Assembly: GCA_964630265.1 (NCBI GenBank)
Contig: CAZVRW010000001.1
Span: 62,001-126,000 of the forward strand
Direction: 5' to 3'
DNA: 64,000 nucleotides
Source: CAZBWP01 sp964630265
GTDB lineage: Bacteria > Pseudomonadota > Alphaproteobacteria > Rhodospirillales > Defluviicoccaceae
Of the stretch, positions 41,367 through 48,890 are shown in pieces. Made by a program: the position numbers and the translations under genes. The notes under the pieces were generated by a model. The model searched no databases. It was not told the DNA's origin and worked only from the letters and a program-made list of their open reading frames with translations. Every line of letters starts with the position of its first letter. Within the stretch, counting starts at the first letter, position 1.

Positions 41367-42709
41367 CGCAAGGTGTCCTCCAGGCCGCTTACCAGCGCGT
41401 CCATGTCGTCGTCGGTGGCGACTTCGGTCACCGCCACGAGCAGCAGCCGTTCGGCCTCGGTCTCGTCCGGGAACAGCCGCGACACCGGCACGCCGGCGAG
41501 AATGCCGCGGCCCGCCAACGTCTCCACCACGTCGGCCGCCGGTTTCGTCAAGCGCAGGGTCACCTCGTTGAAGAAGGTGTCGTTCAGCACCTCGATCCCC
41601 GGCACTGCCGCGAGGCGCCCGGCGAGGTCGAGAGCCCGGCCGTGGTTGCGTTCGGCCAGGCGCCGGAAGCCCACCTCGCCGAGCAGGCTCGCATGGATGG
41701 TGAACGCCAGCGCACAGAGCCCGCTGTTGGTGCAGATGTTGCTGGTCGCCTTCTCGCGGCGGATATGCTGCTCGCGGGTCGACAGGGTCAGCACATAGCC
41801 GCGCCGGCCATCGGCATCGACAGTCTCGCCGGCGAGCCGGCCCGGCAGTTGCCGGAGGAAGCGGGCGCGCGCCGCGAACAGGCCGACGGTCGGACCACCG
41901 AAGGACGGCGCATTGCCGATGGACTGGCCTTCGGCGGCGACGATGTCGGCGCCCATCGCCCCCGGCGGCTCGATGAGACCAAGCGACACCACCTCGGTGA
42001 CGACGACCACCAGCAGCGCGCCGGCGGCGTGGCAGGCCGCGGCAAGGCCCGCGTAGTCGCGCACCCGGCCGAAGACGTCGGGGTTCTGGACGACGACACA
42101 GGCGGTGGCGCCGTCGATGGCGGCGGCGGCATCCTCCGTCCCGGCCCAGTCCGGCGGCAGCGCCGCCATGCTCAAGCCCATGAATCGGCCGTTGGTGGCG
42201 GTGACGTCGCGATAGTGCGGATGCAGGCCGCCGGACAGGACGATGCGCGACCGCTTGCCGACCCGTGCCGCCATCAGCACGGCTTCGGCCGTCGCCGTGG
42301 CGCCGTCATAGAGCGACGCGTTGGCGATCTCCATGCCGGTCAGCAGCGCCACCTGGGTCTGGAACTCGAACAGGTACTGGAGCGTGCCTTGCGACACCTC
42401 CGGCTGATAGGGGGTGTAGGCGGTGAGAAACTCGCCGCGCTGGATCAGATAGTCCACCGTCGCCGGGACGTGGTGGCGATAACTGCCGGCGCCGAGAAAG
42501 CACGGGGCGCAGCCGGGGCTGAGGTTGTTCAGGGCATAGCCACGAAACGCCCGCTCCACCGCCATTTCGTCCTGACCCGAGGGCAGGTCGACGGGCGCGT
42601 CGAGGCGCGCCGGCGGCGGCACGTCGGCGAACAGCGCATCCTGGCTGGAAACGCCGATCGCCGCCAACATCTGGCGGCGATCATCTTGATTTAGCGGAAG
42701 ATACCGCAT
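41363..42709 (-). CDS. gcvPA: Glycine dehydrogenase (decarboxylating) subunit 1
   Basis: 448 residues, the N-terminal half of the split P-protein ('FLGAGSYRHHVPATVDYL', 'TPYQPEVSQGTLQYLFEFQ', 'TGMEIANASLYDG'). It forms a heterotetramer with GcvPB. The split form is typical of many alphaproteobacteria. It begins 1 bp after gcvH and overlaps gcvPB by 4 bp, so all are translated together. Confidence 0.96.
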   Translation of the reverse strand: MRYLPLNQDDRRQMLAAIGVSSQDALFADVPPPARLDAPVDLPSGQDEMAVERAFRGYALNNLSPGCAPCFLGAGSYRHHVPATVDYLIQRGEFLTAYTPYQPEVSQGTLQYLFEFQTQVALLTGMEIANASLYDGATATAEAVLMAARVGKRSRIVLSGGLHPHYRDVTATNGRFMGLSMAALPPDWAGTEDAAAAIDGATACVVVQNPDVFGRVRDYAGLAAACHAAGALLVVVVTEVVSLGLIEPPGAMGADIVAAEGQSIGNAPSFGGPTVGLFAARARFLRQLPGRLAGETVDADGRRGYVLTLSTREQHIRREKATSNICTNSGLCALAFTIHASLLGEVGFRRLAERNHGRALDLAGRLAAVPGIEVLNDTFFNEVTLRLTKPAADVVETLAGRGILAGVPVSRLFPDETEAERLLLVAVTEVATDDDMDALVSGLEDTLR

Positions 42710-42710
42710 G

Positions 42711-43088
42711 TCACTCCAGACTCCCGAGATACTCCTTGTAGGCGGCGGCGTCCATCAACTCGGCCAGTTCATGGGGGTCGGCGATCCGCACCTTGAAAAA
42801 CCAGCCGCCGCCCATCGGGTCGGCGTTGACGGTGGCCGGCTCCTCGGCGATCTGACCGTTGACCGCGACGATCTCGCCGCCGACCGGCGCATACACTTCG
42901 CTGGCCGCCTTCACCGATTCGATAACCGCGACCTCCTTGCCCCGTTCAACATGTGAGCCGACCTCAGGCAATTCGACGAACACAATGTCCCCAAGCTGTT
43001 CCTGGGCATAGTCGGTGATGCCGACGGTGCCGACATCGCCGTCGACGCCGATCCATTCATGCTCGCGGGTGTATTTCGTCTCGGCCAT
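42711..43088 (-). CDS. gcvH: Glycine cleavage system H protein
   Basis: 125 residues. The lipoylation site is K60 in 'VIESVKAASEVYAP', the canonical motif. GcvH carries the aminomethyl arm between P-, T- and L-proteins. Length matches the family. It lies 34 bp after gcvT and 1 bp before gcvPA. Confidence 0.97.
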   Translation of the reverse strand: MAETKYTREHEWIGVDGDVGTVGITDYAQEQLGDIVFVELPEVGSHVERGKEVAVIESVKAASEVYAPVGGEIVAVNGQIAEEPATVNADPMGGGWFFKVRIADPHELAELMDAAAYKEYLGSLE

Positions 43089-43122
43089 GGTCGTGGTCCC
43101 CTGACAAGTCGCGCGATGGCGA

Positions 43123-44229
43123 TCATTTCATGTACTTGTGCGGAACGAACGGCAGCTTCACCACCTCGGCCGGCAGCGGCTTGTCGCGCACGATGACGGC
43201 GACCCGCGTGCCGGGCGCCGCCCGATCGGCCTCGACGTAGCCCATGGCGATCGGCGCTTCCACGCTCGGACCGAAGCCGCCGCTGGTCACCATGCCGATC
43301 GCCGTGCCGTCCGGGCTGGTGATCGTCGCGCCGGCGCGGGCCGGCACCCGCCCGTCGAGCTTGAGGCCGACCCGCTTGCGCTGTGGCCCCTCGGCCAACT
43401 GGCGGAGAATGACATCGGCGCCGGGAAAACCGCCCTCCTTGCGGCGGGTGGGGCTGATCGTCCAGGCGAGGCCGGCTTCGACGGGCGTGGTCTCGGTGGT
43501 GATGTCGTTGCCGTAGAGGCAGAGGCCGGCTTCCAGCCGCAACGTGTCGCGCGCGCCGAGGCCCGCCGGCTTCACCTCCTTCTCGGCGAGCAACAACTCC
43601 GCGACCTGACGGGCCCGGTCGGCGGGCACCGTGATCTCGTAGCCATCCTCGCCGGTATACCCCGAACGGGTCAGGCCACACAGCTCGCCACCGATGTGCA
43701 GATTGGCCATGGTCATGAACAGCATGTGCCGCGCCGGCGGTGCGAGCCGCGCCATCACCGCCGCAGCCGCCGGTCCCTGCAGCGCCAGCAGCGCCCGGTC
43801 GTCCCAGATCTCCATATCAACGCGGTCGCCGATGCGCTCGCGGATGTGGGCGAAATCCGCCTCCTTGCGGGCGGCGTTGACCACCAGCACCAGATAGGTG
43901 CCGCCGTTGACGACCATCAGATCGTCGAGGATGCCGCCGGACTCGTTGGTCATCAGCGTATAGCGGACGCGCCCGGCCTCCAAATTCCTGATGTCGCCGA
44001 CGACCAGTGTTTCCAGGGCCGCCGCCGCATCGGCGGCGCGCAGAATCGCCTGTCCCATGTGGGACACGTCGAACAGCGACGCCTGCCACCGGGTGTGCAG
44101 GTGTTCCGCCAGGATACCGCGATACTGCAGCGGCATCTCATAGCCGGCGAAGGGCACCATCTTGGCGCCGAGCTTGCGGTGCATCGTGGCGAGGGGGGTC
44201 GTCTTCAGCGGTTGGGCAGCGTCGGTCAC
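43123..44229 (-). CDS. gcvT: Aminomethyltransferase (glycine cleavage T protein)
   Basis: 368 residues. Conserved 'VSHMGQAILRAADAAAAL' and 'SGYTGEDGYEITVPAD' folate-site motifs mark the T protein. It transfers the methylene group to tetrahydrofolate and releases ammonia. GTG 44229 is preferred because GGAG lies 7 nt upstream and the N-terminus 'TDAAQPLKTTPL' fits the family; a longer frame to 44295 has no support. It is the first gene of gcvT-gcvH-gcvPA-gcvPB, driven by a visible sigma-70 promoter. I found no glycine riboswitch signature in its leader. Confidence 0.95.
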   Translation of the reverse strand: MTDAAQPLKTTPLATMHRKLGAKMVPFAGYEMPLQYRGILAEHLHTRWQASLFDVSHMGQAILRAADAAAALETLVVGDIRNLEAGRVRYTLMTNESGGILDDLMVVNGGTYLVLVVNAARKEADFAHIRERIGDRVDMEIWDDRALLALQGPAAAAVMARLAPPARHMLFMTMANLHIGGELCGLTRSGYTGEDGYEITVPADRARQVAELLLAEKEVKPAGLGARDTLRLEAGLCLYGNDITTETTPVEAGLAWTISPTRRKEGGFPGADVILRQLAEGPQRKRVGLKLDGRVPARAGATITSPDGTAIGMVTSGGFGPSVEAPIAMGYVEADRAAPGTRVAVIVRDKPLPAEVVKLPFVPHKYMK

Positions 44230-44301
44230 GCATGTCTCCGGAGATGGTGGGGCATGTCCCCCGGGGCGGCGCGGCAGGCAGGGATGCGCCGACACCTCGG
44301 A

Positions 44302-44329
44302 GTTTTACGCGCGCCGGGATCGGCGTCAA
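44302..44329 (-). promoter_or_regulatory. Promoter of the gcv operon
   Basis: On the minus strand TTGACG (44329-44324), a 16-bp spacer and TAAAAC (44307-44302) lie 73 bp before the gcvT start. No glycine riboswitch core ('CCGAAGG'-type helices) is seen in the leader. Confidence 0.5.
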
Positions 44330-44387
44330 CACGTGGCCGTCGACAGCGGTGGCCATCGACGGCCAGACGCCGCCGGCCGGCGGTGGT

Positions 44388-44963
44388 TCAGCGCGGCCGT
44401 CCGGTCTCGCGATTGAAGCGGAGGTCCTCGGCGGTCAACTGGAATCCGAGGTAGATGCTGGCGGCCGTCGGCTGCGCCCCCGGCGCCGCCGACAGGGTGA
44501 TGATGACGGGCGGGTTGTCGTCCCGAAACGTCAGCCGCGACCGGTTGCCCTCGAATTGCATGGTGACCGGAAATTCCTGCTTGTTCTGGACCGCGCCGCC
44601 GGGATCGACGACGGTGACGAAATAGGTGAACTGGGCGGTGCGATCGGTGTTCGCCGGGCCGCGCGTCACGTCGATGCTGGGCGCCACGGCGACCACCATG
44701 CGGGCGCTCGCGTCGCCGGGGCGCCCCTCATAGGTGCAGCCGGAGGTGACGTCGAACATCCGCGCCTCGAAGTCGACGTCCACCAGATCGCGGCCGGCGC
44801 CGGCGGCAAAGTGGGTCACCGAGGCCGCATCGGCGAGGATGCTCACGGCCGGGCACGTGTACTGCGGACCGTTGTCGCCGGTGCTGCAGGCGGCGACGAT
44901 CGCCGCAGCGGCCAGACCGGGAGCGATGCGGATCGGCCAGGCCCACGCGTGGCGGGGGCTCAC
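44388..44963 (-). CDS. Lipoprotein of unknown function
   Basis: 191 residues. The lipobox 'IVAAC' puts the lipidated cysteine at residue 26. The mature protein has beta-rich sequence ('AQFTYFVTVVDPGG', 'PVTMQFEGNRSRLTF') with two more cysteines ('TCPAV' and 'SGCTYEG'). The start GTG 44963 overlaps the CDGSH gene stop by 4 bp (GTGA), so translation is coupled. I do not recognise the family; an envelope role is inferred. Confidence 0.75.
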   Translation of the reverse strand: MSPRHAWAWPIRIAPGLAAAAIVAACSTGDNGPQYTCPAVSILADAASVTHFAAGAGRDLVDVDFEARMFDVTSGCTYEGRPGDASARMVVAVAPSIDVTRGPANTDRTAQFTYFVTVVDPGGAVQNKQEFPVTMQFEGNRSRLTFRDDNPPVIITLSAAPGAQPTAASIYLGFQLTAEDLRFNRETGRPR

Positions 44964-45199
44964 AGGCTGTTGTGGGTGCCGTCGCAAAACGGCCGACCGC
45001 CGGTTTGCTTGCAGCCGCAAAACCAGACGGTCTCACTGCGTTCGGCGGTCAGGATGACCGGCTCGAGGCCGGTGCCTTTGTGGCTGCCGTCACAGAACGG
45101 CTGCTTGGCGCTGCGACCGCAGGCGCACCACGCATATTTCTTGCCGGCGACGACCTCGGTTTCGTAGGGCGCGCGTTGGGCGATCAGCGGTTCTGTCAT
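44960..45199 (-). CDS. Dual CDGSH iron-sulfur domain protein
   Basis: 79 residues with two complete CDGSH motifs: C25, C27, C36, H40 and C61, C63, C72, H76. Each 3Cys-1His set ligates a labile 2Fe-2S cluster as in mitoNEET-type proteins; the two-motif bacterial form is common. Suggested roles are electron or cluster transfer and redox sensing. It is coupled to the lipoprotein gene downstream, an unusual pairing. Confidence 0.92.
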   Translation of the reverse strand: MTEPLIAQRAPYETEVVAGKKYAWCACGRSAKQPFCDGSHKGTGLEPVILTAERSETVWFCGCKQTGGRPFCDGTHNSL

Positions 45200-45433
45200 G
45201 CGGTGTCTCCCTGGCTCTCGGCGGCACTCTAGTCGGCGGTCGGGAGCGGGACAAGGTCACCGGATCGTCCGGCTCCGGAAAACGCCCCATCCGCCGTCAG
45301 CCGCTGCCCGCAACCGACGGGAACTCCTCCTGGCCGACGGGACGCGGATCCTGTATCCCGGTCGGCGGCGACGGGAACGGCTTCGGTCGGCGCCGCCGAT
45401 GGCTGATTCTGGACGAGGCGAACTGACCCAAGC

Positions 45434-46396
45434 ATGGCAGTCTACACGGAATTGACCGACGAAGAGGTCGCCGCGTTCGTTGCCGAGTACGACCTCGGGA
45501 TGGTGGTGGCGTGCAAGGGTATCGCCGAAGGTGTGGAGAACAGCAATTTCCTCCTCGTTACCGAGAGCGGACCATTCATTCTGACCATCTATGAGCGGCG
45601 GGTCCGCACCGCCGACCTGCCCTTTTTCCTGGCGTTGCTCGAGCATCTGGCCGAGCGTGACGTCCCCTGCCCGACGCCGGTGCGCGGCCGCGACGGCGCG
45701 GCGCTGCGTCGCGTTCGGGGCCGGTCCGCCGCCATCGTCACCTTCCTGCCCGGCCAATGGCCACGCCGCCCGACCCCCGATCAGTGCGCCGCGATGGGCA
45801 CCGCGTTGGCCGAGTTGCATGCCGCCGGCCGGGACTTTCCCCAACAGCGCGCCAACGATCTATCGCTGGAGGGTTGGCGGTTGCTCGTTGCCGAATGCCT
45901 CAACCATCCCGGCGGCATCGCCCCCGATCTGGCCGACGAACTGAAGGGGGAGATCGCCGCCCTGGCAAAGGCTTGGCCCCAGGATCTGCCCACGGGACTG
46001 ATCCATGCCGACCTGTTTCCCGACAACGTGTTCTTCGCCGAATGCCGGGTCAGCGGCATCATCGACTTCTACTTCGCTTGCACCGATGTGCTGGCCTATG
46101 ACTTGGCGATCACCCTCAATGCTTGGTGCTTTGAGCCGGATGGTGCGTTCAACGTCACCAAGGCGCGGCGGCTGACCGCAGGCTACGATCGCCGCCGGCG
46201 CCTGACGCCGGAGGAGCGCCAGGCGCTGCCGCTGCTGGCGCGCGGCGCGGCGCTCCGGTTTCTGCTCACCCGCCTAGTCGACTGGCTCAATCGACCGGCC
46301 AACGCCCTGGTGACGCCGAAGAACCCCATGGAATACCTGCAGAAACTGCGCTTCCACCGCGCCGTGTCCGGAGCCGCCGGCTATGGCCTCGACTGA
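45434..46396 (+). CDS. thrB: Homoserine kinase (ThrB, aminoglycoside-phosphotransferase fold)
   Basis: 320 residues of the choline-kinase/APH fold rather than the GHMP fold: 'GVENSNFLLVTESG', 'GLIHADLFPDNVFF' (Brenner motif with the catalytic Asp) and 'ISGIIDFYFACTDVLAYDLA'. It phosphorylates homoserine for threonine synthesis. ATG 45434 is the canonical start. It overlaps rnhA by 14 bp, a pairing seen in many alphaproteobacteria. Upstream 45200-45433 holds no other gene that I can support. Confidence 0.94.
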   Translation: MAVYTELTDEEVAAFVAEYDLGMVVACKGIAEGVENSNFLLVTESGPFILTIYERRVRTADLPFFLALLEHLAERDVPCPTPVRGRDGAALRRVRGRSAAIVTFLPGQWPRRPTPDQCAAMGTALAELHAAGRDFPQQRANDLSLEGWRLLVAECLNHPGGIAPDLADELKGEIAALAKAWPQDLPTGLIHADLFPDNVFFAECRVSGIIDFYFACTDVLAYDLAITLNAWCFEPDGAFNVTKARRLTAGYDRRRRLTPEERQALPLLARGAALRFLLTRLVDWLNRPANALVTPKNPMEYLQKLRFHRAVSGAAGYGLD

Positions 46397-46946
46397 GCCA
46401 CCGCCAAGCGAGCCGGCGCAGGCGGCGGACGACGGCGGTGGGGCCGCGGACGGCGCCGTCGTCGACATCTTCACCGACGGCGCCTGTCTCGGCAACCCGG
46501 GCCCCGGCGGCTGGGGGGTGATCCTGCGCTGGCGCGGCGTCGAGCGCGAGTTGTCGGGCGGCGACCCGGCAACGACCAACAACCGCATGGAACTCACCGC
46601 GGCGATCCGCGGCCTGGAAGCGCTGACGCGGCCGGTGCCGGCGCGGATCCATACGGACAGCACCTACGTTCGCGACGGCATCACCAGCTGGATTCATCGC
46701 TGGAAGCGCAACGGCTGGCGCACGGCGGGACGCCGGCCGGTGCAGAACAAAGATCTGTGGCAGGAGCTCGACGCGGCCCTCGGCGACCATGACGTCACCT
46801 GGCACTGGGTGCGGGGGCACGCCGGCCATCCGGAAAACGAGCGGGCGGACGCGCTGGCGCGCGCCGCCGCCGAGGCGATCGCCGGGACTGGGAAGGCCGG
46901 GACTGGGAAGGCCAGAACCAGAAAGGCCGGAACCACGCAGGACTGA
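46383..46946 (+). CDS. rnhA: Ribonuclease HI
   Basis: 187 residues. All five catalytic residues are in the expected spacing: D32, E70, D92, H146 and D156. It cleaves RNA in RNA-DNA hybrids. The first 28 residues are a disordered acidic extension. The last 25 are a Gly-Thr-Lys-Ala repeat encoded by 15-bp tandem repeats. It overlaps thrB by 14 bp. Confidence 0.96.
   Translation: MASTEPPPSEPAQAADDGGGAADGAVVDIFTDGACLGNPGPGGWGVILRWRGVERELSGGDPATTNNRMELTAAIRGLEALTRPVPARIHTDSTYVRDGITSWIHRWKRNGWRTAGRRPVQNKDLWQELDAALGDHDVTWHWVRGHAGHPENERADALARAAAEAIAGTGKAGTGKARTRKAGTTQD
46884..46928. repeat. Three 15-bp tandem repeats at the 3' end of rnhA
   Basis: Units at 46884, 46899 and 46914; the first two are identical (GGGACTGGGAAGGCC) and the third has drifted. 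They encode Gly-Thr-Gly-Lys-Ala repeats, giving RNase HI a short basic tail whose length can vary in frame. Confidence 0.85.
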
Positions 46947-46979
46947 TTCGCGAACGTCCAGGCACCGCGGAACCGCGGC

Positions 46980-47005
46980 GGCCGGATCGGCCCCAGTGTC
47001 TTTTT
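46980..47005 (+). terminator. Possible terminator after rnhA
   Basis: GGCCG (46980-46984) pairs with CGGCC (46988-46992) around GAT; five Ts follow at 47001-47005 after an 8-nt gap. A second short palindrome (CCGCGG-AA-CCGCGG) precedes it. The T-run is too far from the stem for a classical terminator, so confidence is low. Confidence 0.35.
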
Positions 47006-47101
47006 AGTAGTATTTTTCTCTAGTTTACGTCGTCAAACGTGTGCTACACCAGGGCGCCTGCACCCTATTTGGGGTACTTCTGGATGTGTAACCTGTTTGA
47101 C

Positions 47102-47629
47102 ATGGGCATGCGGCCGGCATCGATCCGGCCGGTGGACGTCGGCGTCCCGGCCCTGGCATCCGACCAACGGTGCCTGTTCCGCACGATCGATCTGCTGCGT
47201 GGCATCGAGGATCAGGACGAAGCGGATGCGTTGATTTGTCCCGTGCTCAAGATGATTTCCGAATACGGCGAGTTTCACTTTCGCCGACAGGAGCGAATCA
47301 TGACCGCCGTCGGCTTTCCGGGCGCCGATGCCCATCGCCGCGAGCATGCCCGTTTCCTGCGCTGGTTGGACGATCTGGAACGCGAGTGCGCCGACCGCGC
47401 CGACCCGCAGACGGCCCGACGGCTCTGGGACGACCTCTCGGCGTGGCTCTGCCATCATGTGCTGCTGCAGGATGTGGCGGTGCGCCCCTTCCTCGTCGAC
47501 GTGGCCGAGGTCGAGCGCATCGCCCGCGACGGCGCGGCCGCCTGCCTCGTCGCCGTCGAACGGCCGGCCAGGCCACCACGTCGGCACCGCGATTTCGGCC
47601 CCTATGCCGCGTCCGCGCTGGTGACATGA
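47102..47629 (+). CDS. Bacteriohaemerythrin-like protein with two iron ligands lost
   Basis: 175 residues with the haemerythrin four-helix fold. Two ligands are replaced by glutamine compared with the neighbouring paralogue: Q22 in 'ASDQRCLF' (expected His) and Q63 in 'HFRRQERIM' (the bridging Glu). H59, H78, H82, H119 and D124 remain. A normal di-iron oxygen site is therefore unlikely; it could bind a single metal or act as a subunit or sensor. The start is uncertain: ATG 47102 lacks a clear Shine-Dalgarno, and ATG 47039 adds 21 residues. An AT-rich promoter region lies upstream. Confidence 0.8.
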   Translation: MGMRPASIRPVDVGVPALASDQRCLFRTIDLLRGIEDQDEADALICPVLKMISEYGEFHFRRQERIMTAVGFPGADAHRREHARFLRWLDDLERECADRADPQTARRLWDDLSAWLCHHVLLQDVAVRPFLVDVAEVERIARDGAAACLVAVERPARPPRRHRDFGPYAASALVT

Positions 47630-47686
47630 GGCGATCCGGGAATCCAGGTAGCCGACCCCGTCCCGTCATGATAGTATTGTTGCGTT

Positions 47687-47703
47687 GCACAATTCCCTTG
47701 TGC
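47687..47703 (+). promoter_or_regulatory. Operator-like dyad before the second haemerythrin
   Basis: GCACAA-TTCCC-TTGTGC is a perfect 6-bp inverted repeat with a 5-nt spacer, centred about 39 bp before the ATG at 47734. It looks like a regulator site; no family can be named from sequence alone. Confidence 0.5.
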
Positions 47704-47733
47704 GCATGCGGGCAAAAGGGACGGACTGAAACG

Positions 47734-48210
47734 ATGCCTGAGCTACAATGGACAGCCGCGATGAGCGTGGGCGTGCCGGCGCTCGACGACGATCACCGCG
47801 GTCTCTTTCGCGTGGTGAATCGACTGCGAAGCATCCGGCACGAGGCAGACTGCAGCGACAAGGTCGTCGAGATCCTGGAGACCCTCGAAGCCTACGGGCG
47901 GAACCACTTTCGCCGCGAGGAGGAGGTGATGGCCGCGGTCGATTTTCCGGGCGCCCGCTTCCATGAAAGCGAGCACCGCGGGTTCGCCCGCTACATCGAG
48001 GAGTTGCAACGGGTCGCCCGCGGCGGCGGCGATCCCCACCTCGCGCAGACCTTGTTCGAGTACATGACCGTGTGGCTCCGCCACCACATCCTGATGCAGG
48101 ACATGGCCTACAAGCCCTATGTCCGGGACGCGAGCATTGCCGATCGGGTGGCCGCGCGTGCGGCCCCGCCCCTCGCCGCCGCCGAGCACGTCGCCCGCTC
48201 GCCGGCCTGA
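47734..48210 (+). CDS. Bacteriohaemerythrin
   Basis: 158 residues with the complete seven-ligand set: H21, H58, E62, H77, H81, H118 and D123 ('VGVPALDDDHRGLF', 'HFRREEEVM', 'RHHILMQD'). It should bind oxygen reversibly at a non-haem di-iron centre. The N-terminus 'MPELQWTAAMSVGVP' is the typical start. It follows the ligand-deficient paralogue, so the two arose by tandem duplication. An operator-like dyad sits just upstream. Confidence 0.93.
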   Translation: MPELQWTAAMSVGVPALDDDHRGLFRVVNRLRSIRHEADCSDKVVEILETLEAYGRNHFRREEEVMAAVDFPGARFHESEHRGFARYIEELQRVARGGGDPHLAQTLFEYMTVWLRHHILMQDMAYKPYVRDASIADRVAARAAPPLAAAEHVARSPA

Positions 48211-48298
48211 GCGGCTCCTGGCTGCCTGACAGGCCGCCAACCGGGCCGCCGAGGGCGCGCCTTCGGCCCTTCAGCGGATCCCGGCACGCCGCGCAATT

Positions 48299-48781
48299 TT
48301 ACAAGGTGCCGAGCACGCTCTCGGCGCTGGTTTTCTCGAATGCGCCCGGTGGATCGATGGCGAGGCTCTTGACCACGCCGTCCTCGACGACCATCGCGAA
48401 CCGCTGACAGCGCAGGCCGAGCCCCTTGCCCGTCAGGTCCATTTCCAGGCCGGTGGCCTTGGTCAGATTGGCGTCGCCGTCGGCGATCATGGTCACCCCG
48501 TCGCCGGCGTTCTGGTTCTTGCCCCAAGCATCCATGACGAAGACGTCATTGACCGCCGTGCAGACGATCTCGTCGATCCCCCGCGCTTTCAGGGCGTCGG
48601 CGTGCTGGACGAACCCCGGCAGGTGCTTGGCCGAGCAGGTCGGCGTGAACGCCCCCGGCACGCCGAACACGGCCACGGTCTTGCCGGCGAACAGATCATC
48701 GCTCTTGACGGCTTCCGGCCCGTTGGCGCCCATCTTCATGAGCGTCACGGACGGGATCTTGTCTCCCACTTGAATCGTCAT
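48299..48781 (-). CDS. Peroxiredoxin (Prx5/AhpE type)
   Basis: 160 residues. The peroxidatic Cys is C49 in 'VPGAFTPTCS', the Prx5 signature. Two further cysteines ('IVCTAV', 'GLRCQRF') could resolve a disulfide, or glutathione/glutaredoxin may reduce it. It detoxifies peroxides in the cytoplasm. ATG 48781 has a GAGGGG Shine-Dalgarno; an upstream in-frame start at 48850 would append a chance hydrophobic stretch. Confidence 0.93.
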   Translation of the reverse strand: MTIQVGDKIPSVTLMKMGANGPEAVKSDDLFAGKTVAVFGVPGAFTPTCSAKHLPGFVQHADALKARGIDEIVCTAVNDVFVMDAWGKNQNAGDGVTMIADGDANLTKATGLEMDLTGKGLGLRCQRFAMVVEDGVVKSLAIDPPGAFEKTSAESVLGTL

Positions 48782-48890
48782 CGCTGTCCCCTCTCTGTTG
48801 CTGGCGACGCCGATCGCCGACGCCGCGCCAAGGAGACATAGACGCTTCACCGCGCGATTGCAAAAACGGATGCGGTTGGCCGCCGAAGGA

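Noticed and set aside
44230..44387. A glycine riboswitch before gcvT
   Set aside because: The leader lacks the conserved core helices and the 'CCGAAGG'-type signature. Only a promoter and ordinary GC-rich hairpins are visible.
45200..45433. A small gene upstream of thrB, as ispH often sits there
   Set aside because: None of the frames shows IspH cysteine motifs or a credible start; the interval looks non-coding apart from the thrB promoter region.
47016..47035. An FNR/DNR box before the first haemerythrin (TTTACGTCGTCAA)
   Set aside because: The half-sites are three bases apart rather than four and the left half is a poor match.
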